Shown here in pieces: positions 8,157-15,886 of a stretch of 64,000 bases of DNA (position 1 is its first letter; every line of letters begins with the position of its first letter). Where the stretch lies: NCBI GenBank assembly GCA_003248755.1, contig QFQW01000006.1:12617-76616 (forward strand), read 5' to 3'. The notes under the pieces were generated by a model. That model saw only the letters and a program-made list of their open reading frames with translations. It made no database searches and was not told where the DNA came from. The stretch is from Chryseobacterium sp. GTDB taxonomy: Bacteria > Bacteroidota > Bacteroidia > Flavobacteriales > Weeksellaceae. Position numbers and translations under genes: made by a program.

Positions 8157-10373
8157 TTAACCGCCTAATTCTAATTGATTCTTTACAAGCTCAAAGTAGC
8201 TCCCTTTCATTTTTGTTAATTCTTGATGACTCCCAATTTCTACAATTTTACCATTATCCAGCACTACAATTTTATCCGCATTTTTAACCGTTGAAAGTCG
8301 ATGAGCAATAATAATTACTGTTTTCTCTTTGAAAAAAAACTGCAAATTGTCATGAATGATTTTTTCATTTTCTGAATCAAGAGCAGATGTAGCTTCATCG
8401 AAGAATAAAAATTGCGGATTTTTGTAAACTGCTCTCGCGATAAGAATTCTTTGTTTCTGCCCTCCTGATATGCCATTACCGTCTGCTCCAATTTGAGTAC
8501 TTAATTTAAGAGGAAGTGTACTTATAAAATCATTTAAATTAGCAATCTCTATCGCATAATTTAATTTTTGAAAATTAATATCTTCTTCACCAACGGCAAT
8601 GTTTTTTGCAATTGTATCATTAAAAATAAAACCGTCTTGCATTACTGCGCCTATGTTTTTTCTCCATTCTCCCGAATGTATATCCATAAAATTGGTTTTT
8701 CCTAAAGATATATTTCCCAAATCTGGTTCATAGAATTTTAGAAGTAATTTCATAAGGCTCGTTTTACCACTTCCGCTTGTTCCTACTATTGCCGTAATTT
8801 TATTTTTTGGAATAGTTAAAGAGATATTATCTAAAACTCTCATGTCGTTTCCAAAATAAGAAAACGATATTTCTTTAAGGTAGATATCTTCGGATTTGAC
8901 TGCCGGTTCATTCTCTATATTTTTTCTCTCATCTTCGTTTTCTTTTTCGTAAATCTCATTTAGCCTTTCCAAGCTTATTTTTGCATCTTGAGAACTTCTG
9001 ATAAAATCAACTAGTTGGGAAAGCGGAATATTAAGCTGTCCAACAATAAATTGTATAGACAACATCTCTCCTAGTGTAATTTTATTATTTATAACTAGAC
9101 TAGCGGAAATAAAAGTGATTAAAATATCTTTCAAATGGTTTAAAAAACTAGATCCTATGTTCTGCCATAGTTCTACGTTTTGTAATTTTATTTGAATACG
9201 ATATATTTTATTTTGAATTTTTTCCCAATCTGTTGTTTTCTGAGATTCAGCTCTGTTCAATTTGATTTCCTGCATTCCGGAAATAATTTCCATCGTCTTT
9301 GACCTTTCTTCTGCTTGTTGTTCAAACCTCATGTAATCTAGAATTTTTCTTTTCTTTGAAAAAAATAATAGCCACAAAGTGTATAGAATACTTCCAATAA
9401 AAAAGATTACAAACACCTGATAATTGTAATACAGCAAAATACTTCCAAACACAATGAAATGAATGAAGGAAAAAAAGGTATTTAGAGAACTTCCGGTAAG
9501 ATAGGATTGCACTCTGTAATTATCATTCATCCTCTGTATCAAGTCTCCGGTAATTCTGGAATCGAAGAACGAAATAGGAAGTCTCATCATTTTTTTTAAA
9601 AAGTCAGAAACCAATACAATATTGATTCTATTGCTTAAATGAAGTAAAATTCTTGACCTGATTGCCTCAACGATAATTTGTCCTAAAAACAATGCTAATT
9701 GAGCAAAAAGAATTGTGTAGATAAAATTTATATTTTTAGGTTTAATACCTTTATCCACAATGTTTTTTGTGAAAAATGGAAAGAAAAAAGATATAATATT
9801 TTCTATCAGTAGAGCTAAAATAAGATATAGAAGTAGTGTTTTTTGCTTCTTTAGATATTTTATGAAACGAGAATATGGATTCGTTTTTTTACAATTAAAT
9901 CTTTGTTTCCCAAAATCGGAATTGGGTTCTAATAAAAGAATAATACCTTCTTCTGTATTTCCATTTGCAGTTTCATTAATCCAATTTTTAATAAAATCAC
10001 TATGACTATATTTTACTTTTCCCATCGCAGGGTCAGCCACATAGACTCTGTTTGGGTCGATTTTATATAATACCACATAATGGTAGTTTTTCCAAAAAAC
10101 AATACTTGGCAGAGGTGCCTCCAATAAAGTTTCAAAACTAATTTTTGTTCCAAATGCATCAAACCCAATACTTTCTGCTGCTTTGGAAATATTATAAAGA
10201 CTGCTTCCTTCACGGCTAGTTTTAGAAAGATTACGCAAATCCTGAATAGAAAGATGCTTTTTGTAATAAGCACTGATGATTTTTAAACAAGTGGGGCCAC
10301 AGTCTTTTCCATCAAATTGTTTGTAAAAAGGAAAGGGTCTAAGTCTATTTTTTATTCTTGAAATTAATTTCAT
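8157..10373 (-). CDS. Peptidase-containing (C39) ABC exporter
   Basis: 738 residues, the standard length for PCAT-type bacteriocin/peptide exporters. The N-terminal C39 peptidase domain (about 15-140) has Gln19 and Cys25 (KDCGPTCL), His98 (NYHYVVLY) and Asp114 (VYVADPAMG), the full catalytic set. Membrane helices follow at about 170-460. The ATPase domain has VGTSGSGKTSL (Walker A), ISGGQKQR (signature), FLFFDEATSALD (Walker B) and IIIAHRLST (H-loop). Such exporters cut leader peptides after Gly-Gly and export the core across the inner membrane. The GG-leader peptide at 12936-13082 is the evident substrate. It is the last gene of the operon, overlaps the TPR gene by 29 bases, and ends at the terminator at 8120-8151. 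Confidence 0.95.
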   Translation of the reverse strand: MKLISRIKNRLRPFPFYKQFDGKDCGPTCLKIISAYYKKHLSIQDLRNLSKTSREGSSLYNISKAAESIGFDAFGTKISFETLLEAPLPSIVFWKNYHYVVLYKIDPNRVYVADPAMGKVKYSHSDFIKNWINETANGNTEEGIILLLEPNSDFGKQRFNCKKTNPYSRFIKYLKKQKTLLLYLILALLIENIISFFFPFFTKNIVDKGIKPKNINFIYTILFAQLALFLGQIIVEAIRSRILLHLSNRINIVLVSDFLKKMMRLPISFFDSRITGDLIQRMNDNYRVQSYLTGSSLNTFFSFIHFIVFGSILLYYNYQVFVIFFIGSILYTLWLLFFSKKRKILDYMRFEQQAEERSKTMEIISGMQEIKLNRAESQKTTDWEKIQNKIYRIQIKLQNVELWQNIGSSFLNHLKDILITFISASLVINNKITLGEMLSIQFIVGQLNIPLSQLVDFIRSSQDAKISLERLNEIYEKENEDERKNIENEPAVKSEDIYLKEISFSYFGNDMRVLDNISLTIPKNKITAIVGTSGSGKTSLMKLLLKFYEPDLGNISLGKTNFMDIHSGEWRKNIGAVMQDGFIFNDTIAKNIAVGEEDINFQKLNYAIEIANLNDFISTLPLKLSTQIGADGNGISGGQKQRILIARAVYKNPQFLFFDEATSALDSENEKIIHDNLQFFFKEKTVIIIAHRLSTVKNADKIVVLDNGKIVEIGSHQELTKMKGSYFELVKNQLELGG

Positions 10374-11232
10374 CTAATTCTTTTTGAACATCTTGGATAT
10401 ATATATCATCAAAAACCACTTGGTAATTATCATTATTTTTTATTCCATTTTTTATTAAATCGAATGCCTGATTGATATTGTCTCGATAATCATTAAAACG
10501 ATTCATTTTTTTAAGAAGGAGTGCTTTGTAGTAATAGTTATCTGCTATTTTTGTAATACTATTTGCGAGATCGTAGTGTTTTAAAGCTTCCTCATTTTTT
10601 CCTAATTTATCCAGACATCTGGCTTTATATAATGCTACTTGGTATGGGAAAAAATTGTTCTCTCGGGTTGCTTCGTAAGTTTCTTTTATATTACGGTCAA
10701 ACTCTTGTATCGCTTTTTCATATTGTTTGAGTTGCATATAATTAATCCCTTTCAAATAATGAAAATTATCGCCATTGGCTACCAAATTTGGCTGATGCTG
10801 CATGTGAGTTTCATATAGCTCTAATTTTTCTAAAGATTTTTTATAATCATGGTAAAAAAACAAAAGAACCCAGCCATAATAGGCATTTGTAGCTGGATCT
10901 ATTTTTGAGGCTTCATCCAATTTTTCAATCGCTTGAACCCAATAGCCATTTTTAGTATTTTGTACGGAAGAATGTCTTATCATCTCAGGTTTTATATTCT
11001 TGATATTATGAATTCCGTATTGCATCATTTCTTCGCCAATATCATCCATTCCGAAATAGCTTGACCAATATCCAATTTCAAATATCTTTTCAGGAGATTT
11101 AATATCGATTGTGTCATTATATTTTTTGGAAATTTGGGCTAATCTATCAACTGCTTTTGGGGAAAGTTTCTGAGCATTTGATAGAATATAAATTCCCAAA
11201 AAGAATAATACCGTTGCAATTTTTTTTATCAT
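10345..11232 (-). CDS. Secreted tetratricopeptide-repeat protein of the peptide operon
   Basis: 295 residues with a signal peptide (MIKKIATVLFFLGIYILSNAQ). TPR-like helical repeats can be read at NAYYGWVLLFFYHDYKKSLE, HYLKGINYMQLKQYEKAIQ, YKARCLDKLGKNEEALKHY and NYYYKALLLKKMNRFNDY. It is probably a periplasmic scaffold. It overlaps the exporter gene by 29 bases and lies 10 bases after the TonB-C-like gene, so it is translationally coupled to both. A role in docking the exported peptide or linking the exporter to the outer membrane is inferred only from context. Confidence 0.82.
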   Translation of the reverse strand: MIKKIATVLFFLGIYILSNAQKLSPKAVDRLAQISKKYNDTIDIKSPEKIFEIGYWSSYFGMDDIGEEMMQYGIHNIKNIKPEMIRHSSVQNTKNGYWVQAIEKLDEASKIDPATNAYYGWVLLFFYHDYKKSLEKLELYETHMQHQPNLVANGDNFHYLKGINYMQLKQYEKAIQEFDRNIKETYEATRENNFFPYQVALYKARCLDKLGKNEEALKHYDLANSITKIADNYYYKALLLKKMNRFNDYRDNINQAFDLIKNGIKNNDNYQVVFDDIYIQDVQKELDEINFKNKK

Positions 11233-11242
11233 TTAATTGATT

Positions 11243-11701
11243 TTATTTGGGTAGAATGTCAGTAATCTCGCCATTTTGTATTTTAAAAATATAATACTGG
11301 TGAAAGTTTTGTATTGCTTGATTTTCTGCAATAGGTTTCCATATTTTCAAAGATTTCACAAGATTCAAAATGTCTTGTTTTATTTTATCATTTAGTTCAC
11401 AGTATTTATAATCAAACCCGAAACTTTCGAGAGAGTAATTTCCGGTTTCTCCTTTACAATTGACCCAGAAAGTAATATGCAAGATTCCGGTATTATTTTC
11501 TAAATGAGAATAGTCTTCTGCGTGATATTTTGCCTTAAAAATTGATTTTACCGCATAAAAATCTGGAACATAATTTCCTGAATTTTGCAGATAATAATAT
11601 GGATATACTTTTTTATCCCCACATAACTGTAGATCTTGGCTTTGTTGACCAAAACTTTTTAAGCTAATTAAAAAGAACAAGAAAATTATACTTCTAAACA
11701 T
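11243..11701 (-). CDS. Secreted TonB-C-like domain protein of the peptide operon
   Basis: 152 residues with a signal peptide (MFRSIIFLFFLISLKSFGQ). The body resembles a TonB C-terminal fold: GILHITFWVNCKGETGNY, then a helix (QDILNLVKSLKIWKP) and a last strand (YYIFKIQNGEI). There is no membrane anchor or Pro-rich spacer, so it is not a normal energy transducer. Two or three Cys could form a disulfide. It overlaps the end of the HQTGH gene by 16 bases. Such a domain could contact the TonB box of the barrel encoded upstream (inference). The fold call is from pattern alone. Confidence 0.7.
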   Translation of the reverse strand: MFRSIIFLFFLISLKSFGQQSQDLQLCGDKKVYPYYYLQNSGNYVPDFYAVKSIFKAKYHAEDYSHLENNTGILHITFWVNCKGETGNYSLESFGFDYKYCELNDKIKQDILNLVKSLKIWKPIAENQAIQNFHQYYIFKIQNGEITDILPK

Positions 11702-12873
11702 TGTGGATTATTTTTCAGAAAAGTAGAAAAATTAAAATTATAAGTTTGATTTTCCATGTTAAAATTTTCTACAATTGGATAGTATTTGTTATATATTTCA
11801 ATCCACTTGTCTTTTATTTTGTAAAATATTTCCAATCCAATCTCTGTGAAAATATCTTTTGATCTGTTATTTACAAATGAAATATCTCTAGGAATTCTAT
11901 TAAAAAGCTCTGATACAGGAATAGACGTATAAAACAATTGTAGATCATAATGACATCTTTGAATATAAAGCAATATTCTTCCAAGGGCCTCTAATCTTTG
12001 TATTTCAGAAAAATCATTGTTTTCCAAAGATGCGTCTAAACATATAAAACTTGCATAATATGTATATAAAGCATGAAACCAAATCTCAACGCTCCTGTTT
12101 TGTTCAGTTTTATATGGCATAGCCAAACTCTGTATTGTTGTATTCTCATCATCTATCAGGAAAAAAAGTTTTTTATCAAAAAGCATCGTATACATTAAGA
12201 CATGACCAGTCTGATGCGCTATGTCATCTACAAAAAAAACTTCGTCATAATTTTCTTGATAAGCATTATAAAAAGAAATCCCAAGAGCTTTTTTATATGC
12301 AAAAGAATTTGTGTTGTATGGTAAAGTATCAAAGACAATGCATTTTGGACAATATTTATCTATCAATACAAAATATTCAGGCAGATTTTTTTTGATTAAT
12401 TGATAAGCTCTTGTTAAATGATGTATATTTTCTTTACTGATTTTGGAAATTTCATACTCATATTCACCAAAACATTGATCCAGTAATTTGTCTTTGTAAA
12501 CTAATAGTTCAATATTAGTATCTTCTATAATTGTAGGGTGCTCCGTAATTGTTTCAATATCATTACGCCGGTTATATTTGTGGTTGTCTATCCATCCAAT
12601 GTTTCTGATATATGTTTTTTCAAAATTACTCGTGACTATTTTCTTATTGCCAGTCCAATCTGCATACAGAATAGTTTCTATCAAATCTGGATCTTTTGTA
12701 ATATTATCATTGTTGCTAAAATACAGGTTGATAAAAGGATTTGAATAAATAGATTCATCCTCAAAATCTATATGATCAAAAATATCTTCATTATTTTTAT
12801 ATAATAGCATTTTTATATTGTCATTCCATTCTTGACGTCCTTGTTCTAATAAAGGAAGAATTGTTGGTAACAT
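11686..12873 (-). CDS. HExxH-like peptide-modification protein with HQTGH motif
   Basis: 395 residues, no signal peptide, so cytoplasmic. The pattern VDDIAHQTGHVLMYTM (His220, Gln221, His224), then an Arg at 260 and RSVEIWFHALYTYYASF (His267), matches the layout of HExxH-motif proteins associated with peptide natural products, some known to be alpha-ketoglutarate-dependent peptide beta-hydroxylases. Here the Glu of HExxH is Gln. The two motif His residues and a further downstream His could still bind a metal. It is encoded right after the precursor peptide, behind a stem-loop, and shares the operon with the leader-cleaving exporter. The likely role is modification of the core peptide. A degenerate binding or scaffold role is the main alternative. 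Confidence 0.62.
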   Translation of the reverse strand: MLPTILPLLEQGRQEWNDNIKMLLYKNNEDIFDHIDFEDESIYSNPFINLYFSNNDNITKDPDLIETILYADWTGNKKIVTSNFEKTYIRNIGWIDNHKYNRRNDIETITEHPTIIEDTNIELLVYKDKLLDQCFGEYEYEISKISKENIHHLTRAYQLIKKNLPEYFVLIDKYCPKCIVFDTLPYNTNSFAYKKALGISFYNAYQENYDEVFFVDDIAHQTGHVLMYTMLFDKKLFFLIDDENTTIQSLAMPYKTEQNRSVEIWFHALYTYYASFICLDASLENNDFSEIQRLEALGRILLYIQRCHYDLQLFYTSIPVSELFNRIPRDISFVNNRSKDIFTEIGLEIFYKIKDKWIEIYNKYYPIVENFNMENQTYNFNFSTFLKNNPQCLEV

Positions 12874-12902
12874 TTATTATTTGTGTTTTTAGTTTATAAA
12901 AA

Positions 12903-12928
12903 GAGAGAGAGAAATAATCCTCTCTCTC
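12903..12928 (-). terminator. Stem-loop with short T-run (probable attenuator) after the precursor gene
   Basis: A 9-bp GAGAGAGAG/CTCTCTCTC stem with an 8-base loop. On the minus strand it is followed by TTTTT at 12898-12902. It lies 7 bases after the precursor stop and before the HQTGH gene, so it could partly terminate transcription and protect the precursor mRNA. Confidence 0.7.
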
Positions 12929-12935
12929 AAAATTA

Positions 12936-13082
12936 TTATAGTGAAGTAGATGCGCTACAAGAATTATCACCAGGATGACAATCTTGAGCTGGAGTTTTTC
13001 CTCCTACAACTTGCGTTAATAATGTAGTTACTTCTGTAACGTTCGCTTTCTTTTTGAAAGATTCTAAATTTAATTTTTTCAT
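12936..13082 (-). CDS. RiPP precursor peptide with double-glycine leader
   Basis: 48 residues from the ATG complementary to 13080-13082. The frame is open further upstream to 13151, but that extension is basic and not leader-like. The leader MKKLNLESFKKK is of the LNLxxF type seen in Bacteroidota natural-product peptides and ends LLTQVVGG at residues 27-28, a double-glycine site for the C39 exporter. The 20-residue core starts KTPAQDC and ends SASTSL. It holds Cys35, His36, Cys42, two Asp, four Ser and two Thr, all possible modification sites. A Cys35-Cys42 disulfide is possible. No LanB, LanC, radical SAM or YcaO gene is nearby. The core sequence matches nothing I know. Confidence 0.82.
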   Translation of the reverse strand: MKKLNLESFKKKANVTEVTTLLTQVVGGKTPAQDCHPGDNSCSASTSL

Positions 13083-13203
13083 TTTGATAATTTTAAATAT
13101 TTTGCCTACTCTTTTATGATGCTTTTCGGCGTTCGCATTTTTTGATTGCAATCGTATATAAAAACCTAAAATATTTGCAACTATTTTTTGGTTTTGACAT
13201 TCC

Positions 13204-15360
13204 TTATAATGAATTATTTCCTTCTTCGACTCTTCCTTTATCAGATTCCTGTTTGTTGGTTTCTTTACTTTTTTTGTTGCCGAAAGATTTTGATATAGAT
13301 AAGGTTATACTTCTTATGTCTCTTCTGTTATTTCTATAAATCTCTCCGATATTAGAGTAATTTACAGTTTTCCAAGTCAAAAAATTAAAAGGATCTGTTG
13401 TTTCTAATCTAATTTTAACCCCTTGTTTATCAAAATTTCTTGATAAACTGAATGTAAATCTATTTGAGGCTTCTGTCAATTTATAATTAACTAAAGAAAA
13501 ATTATTGTAAAAAGAAAAATATGCCTCAGAATTAATACCAGTATTCAGGATGTTTTTATAATAAACTTTCAAATCAAAATTACTAAACGTTGAGTTTGGA
13601 ACATTCAAATCATTTTTTCTATTAATCTCAGAATTGTCATTAAAAGTAAATGAAGGATTAAAATTCACACTTAATTTATCCTTAATTATTGATTTATTTA
13701 TGTTTAGACCTACAAAAAACTGGTAATTATTCCCTCTGTAATTTATTGTTTGGATTACTAGTTGATTATTTTGATAATAGTATGAGGATCTCATCACATC
13801 ATTATTTATCTTGTATGCAAGTGTCAGATTATAATTTTTTCTAAAAGAATAATTTAATCTATAGATTTCTTGTTTATAAACCCCTAGGCTTGGGTTTCCT
13901 TTATGAATGTAATTATCATTAATGTAATAAATGAAAGGGTTTATTTCGTTTGCATAAGGTCTTATAATTGATTTTTTATAACTTAAGGCAATTGTGTTTT
14001 TGTCATTTGCTTTGTATGATACTATTATGGTAGGGAGCCAATTGTTGTAATCCATTTTATTCACTTCATCAGTTAATATTTGAATGCCGTCGATATTTGT
14101 AAATTCACTCCTTAATCCAGCTTTAATAGTTAGTTTTTTAAAATATGTTTTGCTAATTGTTGTGTAAATTCCCAATATATTTTCTTTATACTTAAAAATA
14201 TTGGTCAAATTACTATTTGGAATATATTCCATACCATTCCAAGAATTAACATAATAAGGGCTATGTTGACTTAAAAAATTATTTTTAAATCCTGTTTCTA
14301 TAGAGTATCCAGAGTTTCCTAATGATTGAGAATAATCAACCTTAAGAGAATAATTTCTTCTTTCTTCATTAATAGAATTATTGTAAGCATTTATAAGTGT
14401 GTTGTCATAGGAATTATAATTACCATCTCCATTACTTTTTCTATATACCCAGTCTAAATTAATTTCTAAATTTCGATTAGATTTTTTGCCTTGAAATTTG
14501 TAAAAAAGATTATTAGAAAATAACACGTTTTTATAATTATCATCTTGATTCGTAAAATATTCGTGGGAATTATCTGAATAGTTTTTACTGAATAAAAAAG
14601 TTTTAGGATTTGAATAATTCAATTCTAAAATCCCGCCAATACTATTTTCAGGATTAATCTCATATTCAAAAGAATTATTAATACCTATATAATATTCTTC
14701 AGTTTTTCTATCTGTATCAATGTATTGTTCCTCAAGAGCATTATAAATCTTATTAATATTATATTCGTAGGATTTTCTTCTATCAACCCCGATGTCAAAA
14801 GTTGAACTTTGGCTATATCTACTACGATGATAATTAAGATATGCCATAATCTCTTGACTATTTTTCCTTGTCTGTTTATCTGTAAATGAAATACTACCTT
14901 TCCAGCCGTCATCTTCCATTTTCTTCAAAATCAAATCAATCACGGCGCCATCATTTGCATCATATTTTGAAGAAGGCGTTGTGATAATTTCTATTTTTAT
15001 CAGATTATCTGCCGGCATAGATTTCAGGTAGCCATACAAATCTTTGCCAAGTAATATAGATTTCCTGCCATTAATATAAACTACAGCTGTTTGAAATCCC
15101 ATTACACTTATACCATTGTCGTCATCTACCATCAATAATGGTGTCTGCTGAAGTACATTCCAAGCATTATTACCAATAACCAAACCCGTATTTTCTACAT
15201 TAAAAACGAACCTGTCAGATTTAGTCTCCAAAACCGGTTTCTTACCAGTAATGACTACTTCTTGGATTTGTTTTTCCGCAATTATTTTCAAAGAGTCATG
15301 CTTTTGGGCAAAAGCATTCCCAATGATAAAAATGAATACTAGATATTTAATCTTTTTCAT
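13204..15360 (-). CDS. Outer-membrane beta-barrel receptor of the peptide operon
   Basis: 718 residues with a signal peptide (MKKIKYLVFIFIIGNAFAQ). The plug region shows SDRFVFNVENTG, VVYINGRKSILLG and IEIITTPSSKYDANDG. The rest is a long barrel rich in Asn and Tyr, ending in SFGNKKS and a charged tail, not in the usual aromatic residue. Length and motifs match the outer-membrane beta-barrel family. It lacks the N-terminal carboxypeptidase-like domain, like the receptor at 2-1807. Lying between the lipoprotein and the precursor gene, it may move the finished peptide across the outer membrane, or recapture it with a bound ligand (inference). Confidence 0.9.
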   Translation of the reverse strand: MKKIKYLVFIFIIGNAFAQKHDSLKIIAEKQIQEVVITGKKPVLETKSDRFVFNVENTGLVIGNNAWNVLQQTPLLMVDDDNGISVMGFQTAVVYINGRKSILLGKDLYGYLKSMPADNLIKIEIITTPSSKYDANDGAVIDLILKKMEDDGWKGSISFTDKQTRKNSQEIMAYLNYHRSRYSQSSTFDIGVDRRKSYEYNINKIYNALEEQYIDTDRKTEEYYIGINNSFEYEINPENSIGGILELNYSNPKTFLFSKNYSDNSHEYFTNQDDNYKNVLFSNNLFYKFQGKKSNRNLEINLDWVYRKSNGDGNYNSYDNTLINAYNNSINEERRNYSLKVDYSQSLGNSGYSIETGFKNNFLSQHSPYYVNSWNGMEYIPNSNLTNIFKYKENILGIYTTISKTYFKKLTIKAGLRSEFTNIDGIQILTDEVNKMDYNNWLPTIIVSYKANDKNTIALSYKKSIIRPYANEINPFIYYINDNYIHKGNPSLGVYKQEIYRLNYSFRKNYNLTLAYKINNDVMRSSYYYQNNQLVIQTINYRGNNYQFFVGLNINKSIIKDKLSVNFNPSFTFNDNSEINRKNDLNVPNSTFSNFDLKVYYKNILNTGINSEAYFSFYNNFSLVNYKLTEASNRFTFSLSRNFDKQGVKIRLETTDPFNFLTWKTVNYSNIGEIYRNNRRDIRSITLSISKSFGNKKSKETNKQESDKGRVEEGNNSL

Positions 15361-15454
15361 TCTTTATTTGAATGGGTTTTTAATTTTATGAATCGAGAAT
15401 TGGGTAGAATAATTACTAAAGTTTCTAGCAATTATTTATTAGGATTTGAAACCG

Positions 15455-15661
15455 TTATTTTCTTGGAGGAGACTTGGGATCGTCTTCTAATATAGACTGA
15501 GGTATTTCTGAATTTGGCTGTATAGTATCCGAAATAATAGATTTACGATCTTTAGAAGTAGGGTAATAATTTGATTGAATTTCTTCAGAGCTGAAACTTT
15601 CGTTTCTACATCCTATTAGAATTAGAAATAATAGTAATAAAATTACTTTTGATATTTTCAT
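15455..15661 (-). CDS. Small lipoprotein, first gene of the peptide operon
   Basis: 68 residues. The lipoprotein signal is MKISKVILLLLFLILIGC, with the probable lipidated Cys at residue 18. The rest is short, polar and probably disordered, ending in DPKSPPRK. It lies 94 bases upstream of the barrel gene and 16 bases downstream of a good TTTG-N20-TAGTTTTG promoter. It could be a partner of the barrel or a self-protection protein, but its length allows little structure. I recognise no family. Confidence 0.68.
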   Translation of the reverse strand: MKISKVILLLLFLILIGCRNESFSSEEIQSNYYPTSKDRKSIISDTIQPNSEIPQSILEDDPKSPPRK

Positions 15662-15677
15662 CGGTTTGTATTTTTGC

Positions 15678-15709
15678 CAAAACTATATAAGTAATAAGTT
15701 CAATCCAAA
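15678..15709 (-). promoter_or_regulatory. Promoter of the peptide operon
   Basis: On the minus strand TTTG (complement of 15706-15709) and TAGTTTTG (complement of 15678-15685) are 20 bases apart, a full match to the Bacteroidota consensus. Transcription would start about 10 bases before the lipoprotein ATG. Confidence 0.7.
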
Positions 15710-15838
15710 TTATAAATTTTCAAAACAGTTATTAACTTAAAAAAAATAAATACTTGCAAAGAAAATATTGATACATACAAAAAAATTATTTGTAAAAAAA
15801 TAAATCGACATTTGTAATTAGTTGATTATAAATGCTAA

Positions 15839-15869
15839 TTGGCATTGACTGGAATTTTCCTTAAATTTG
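15839..15869 (+). promoter_or_regulatory. Promoter of the TPR/AraC regulator
   Basis: TTG at 15839-15841 and TAAATTTG at 15862-15869, 20 bases apart. The predicted start of transcription falls after the upstream in-frame ATG at 15839, which supports the ATG at 15887 as the true start. It is divergent from the peptide-operon promoter, about 130 bp away. Confidence 0.68.
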
Positions 15870-15886
15870 TTTTTCTAAACACACAA

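Noticed and set aside
13083..13151. Longer start of the precursor peptide at 13151
   Set aside because: The extension is a basic, low-complexity stretch, while the leader motif LNLESF begins just after the inner ATG at 13082.
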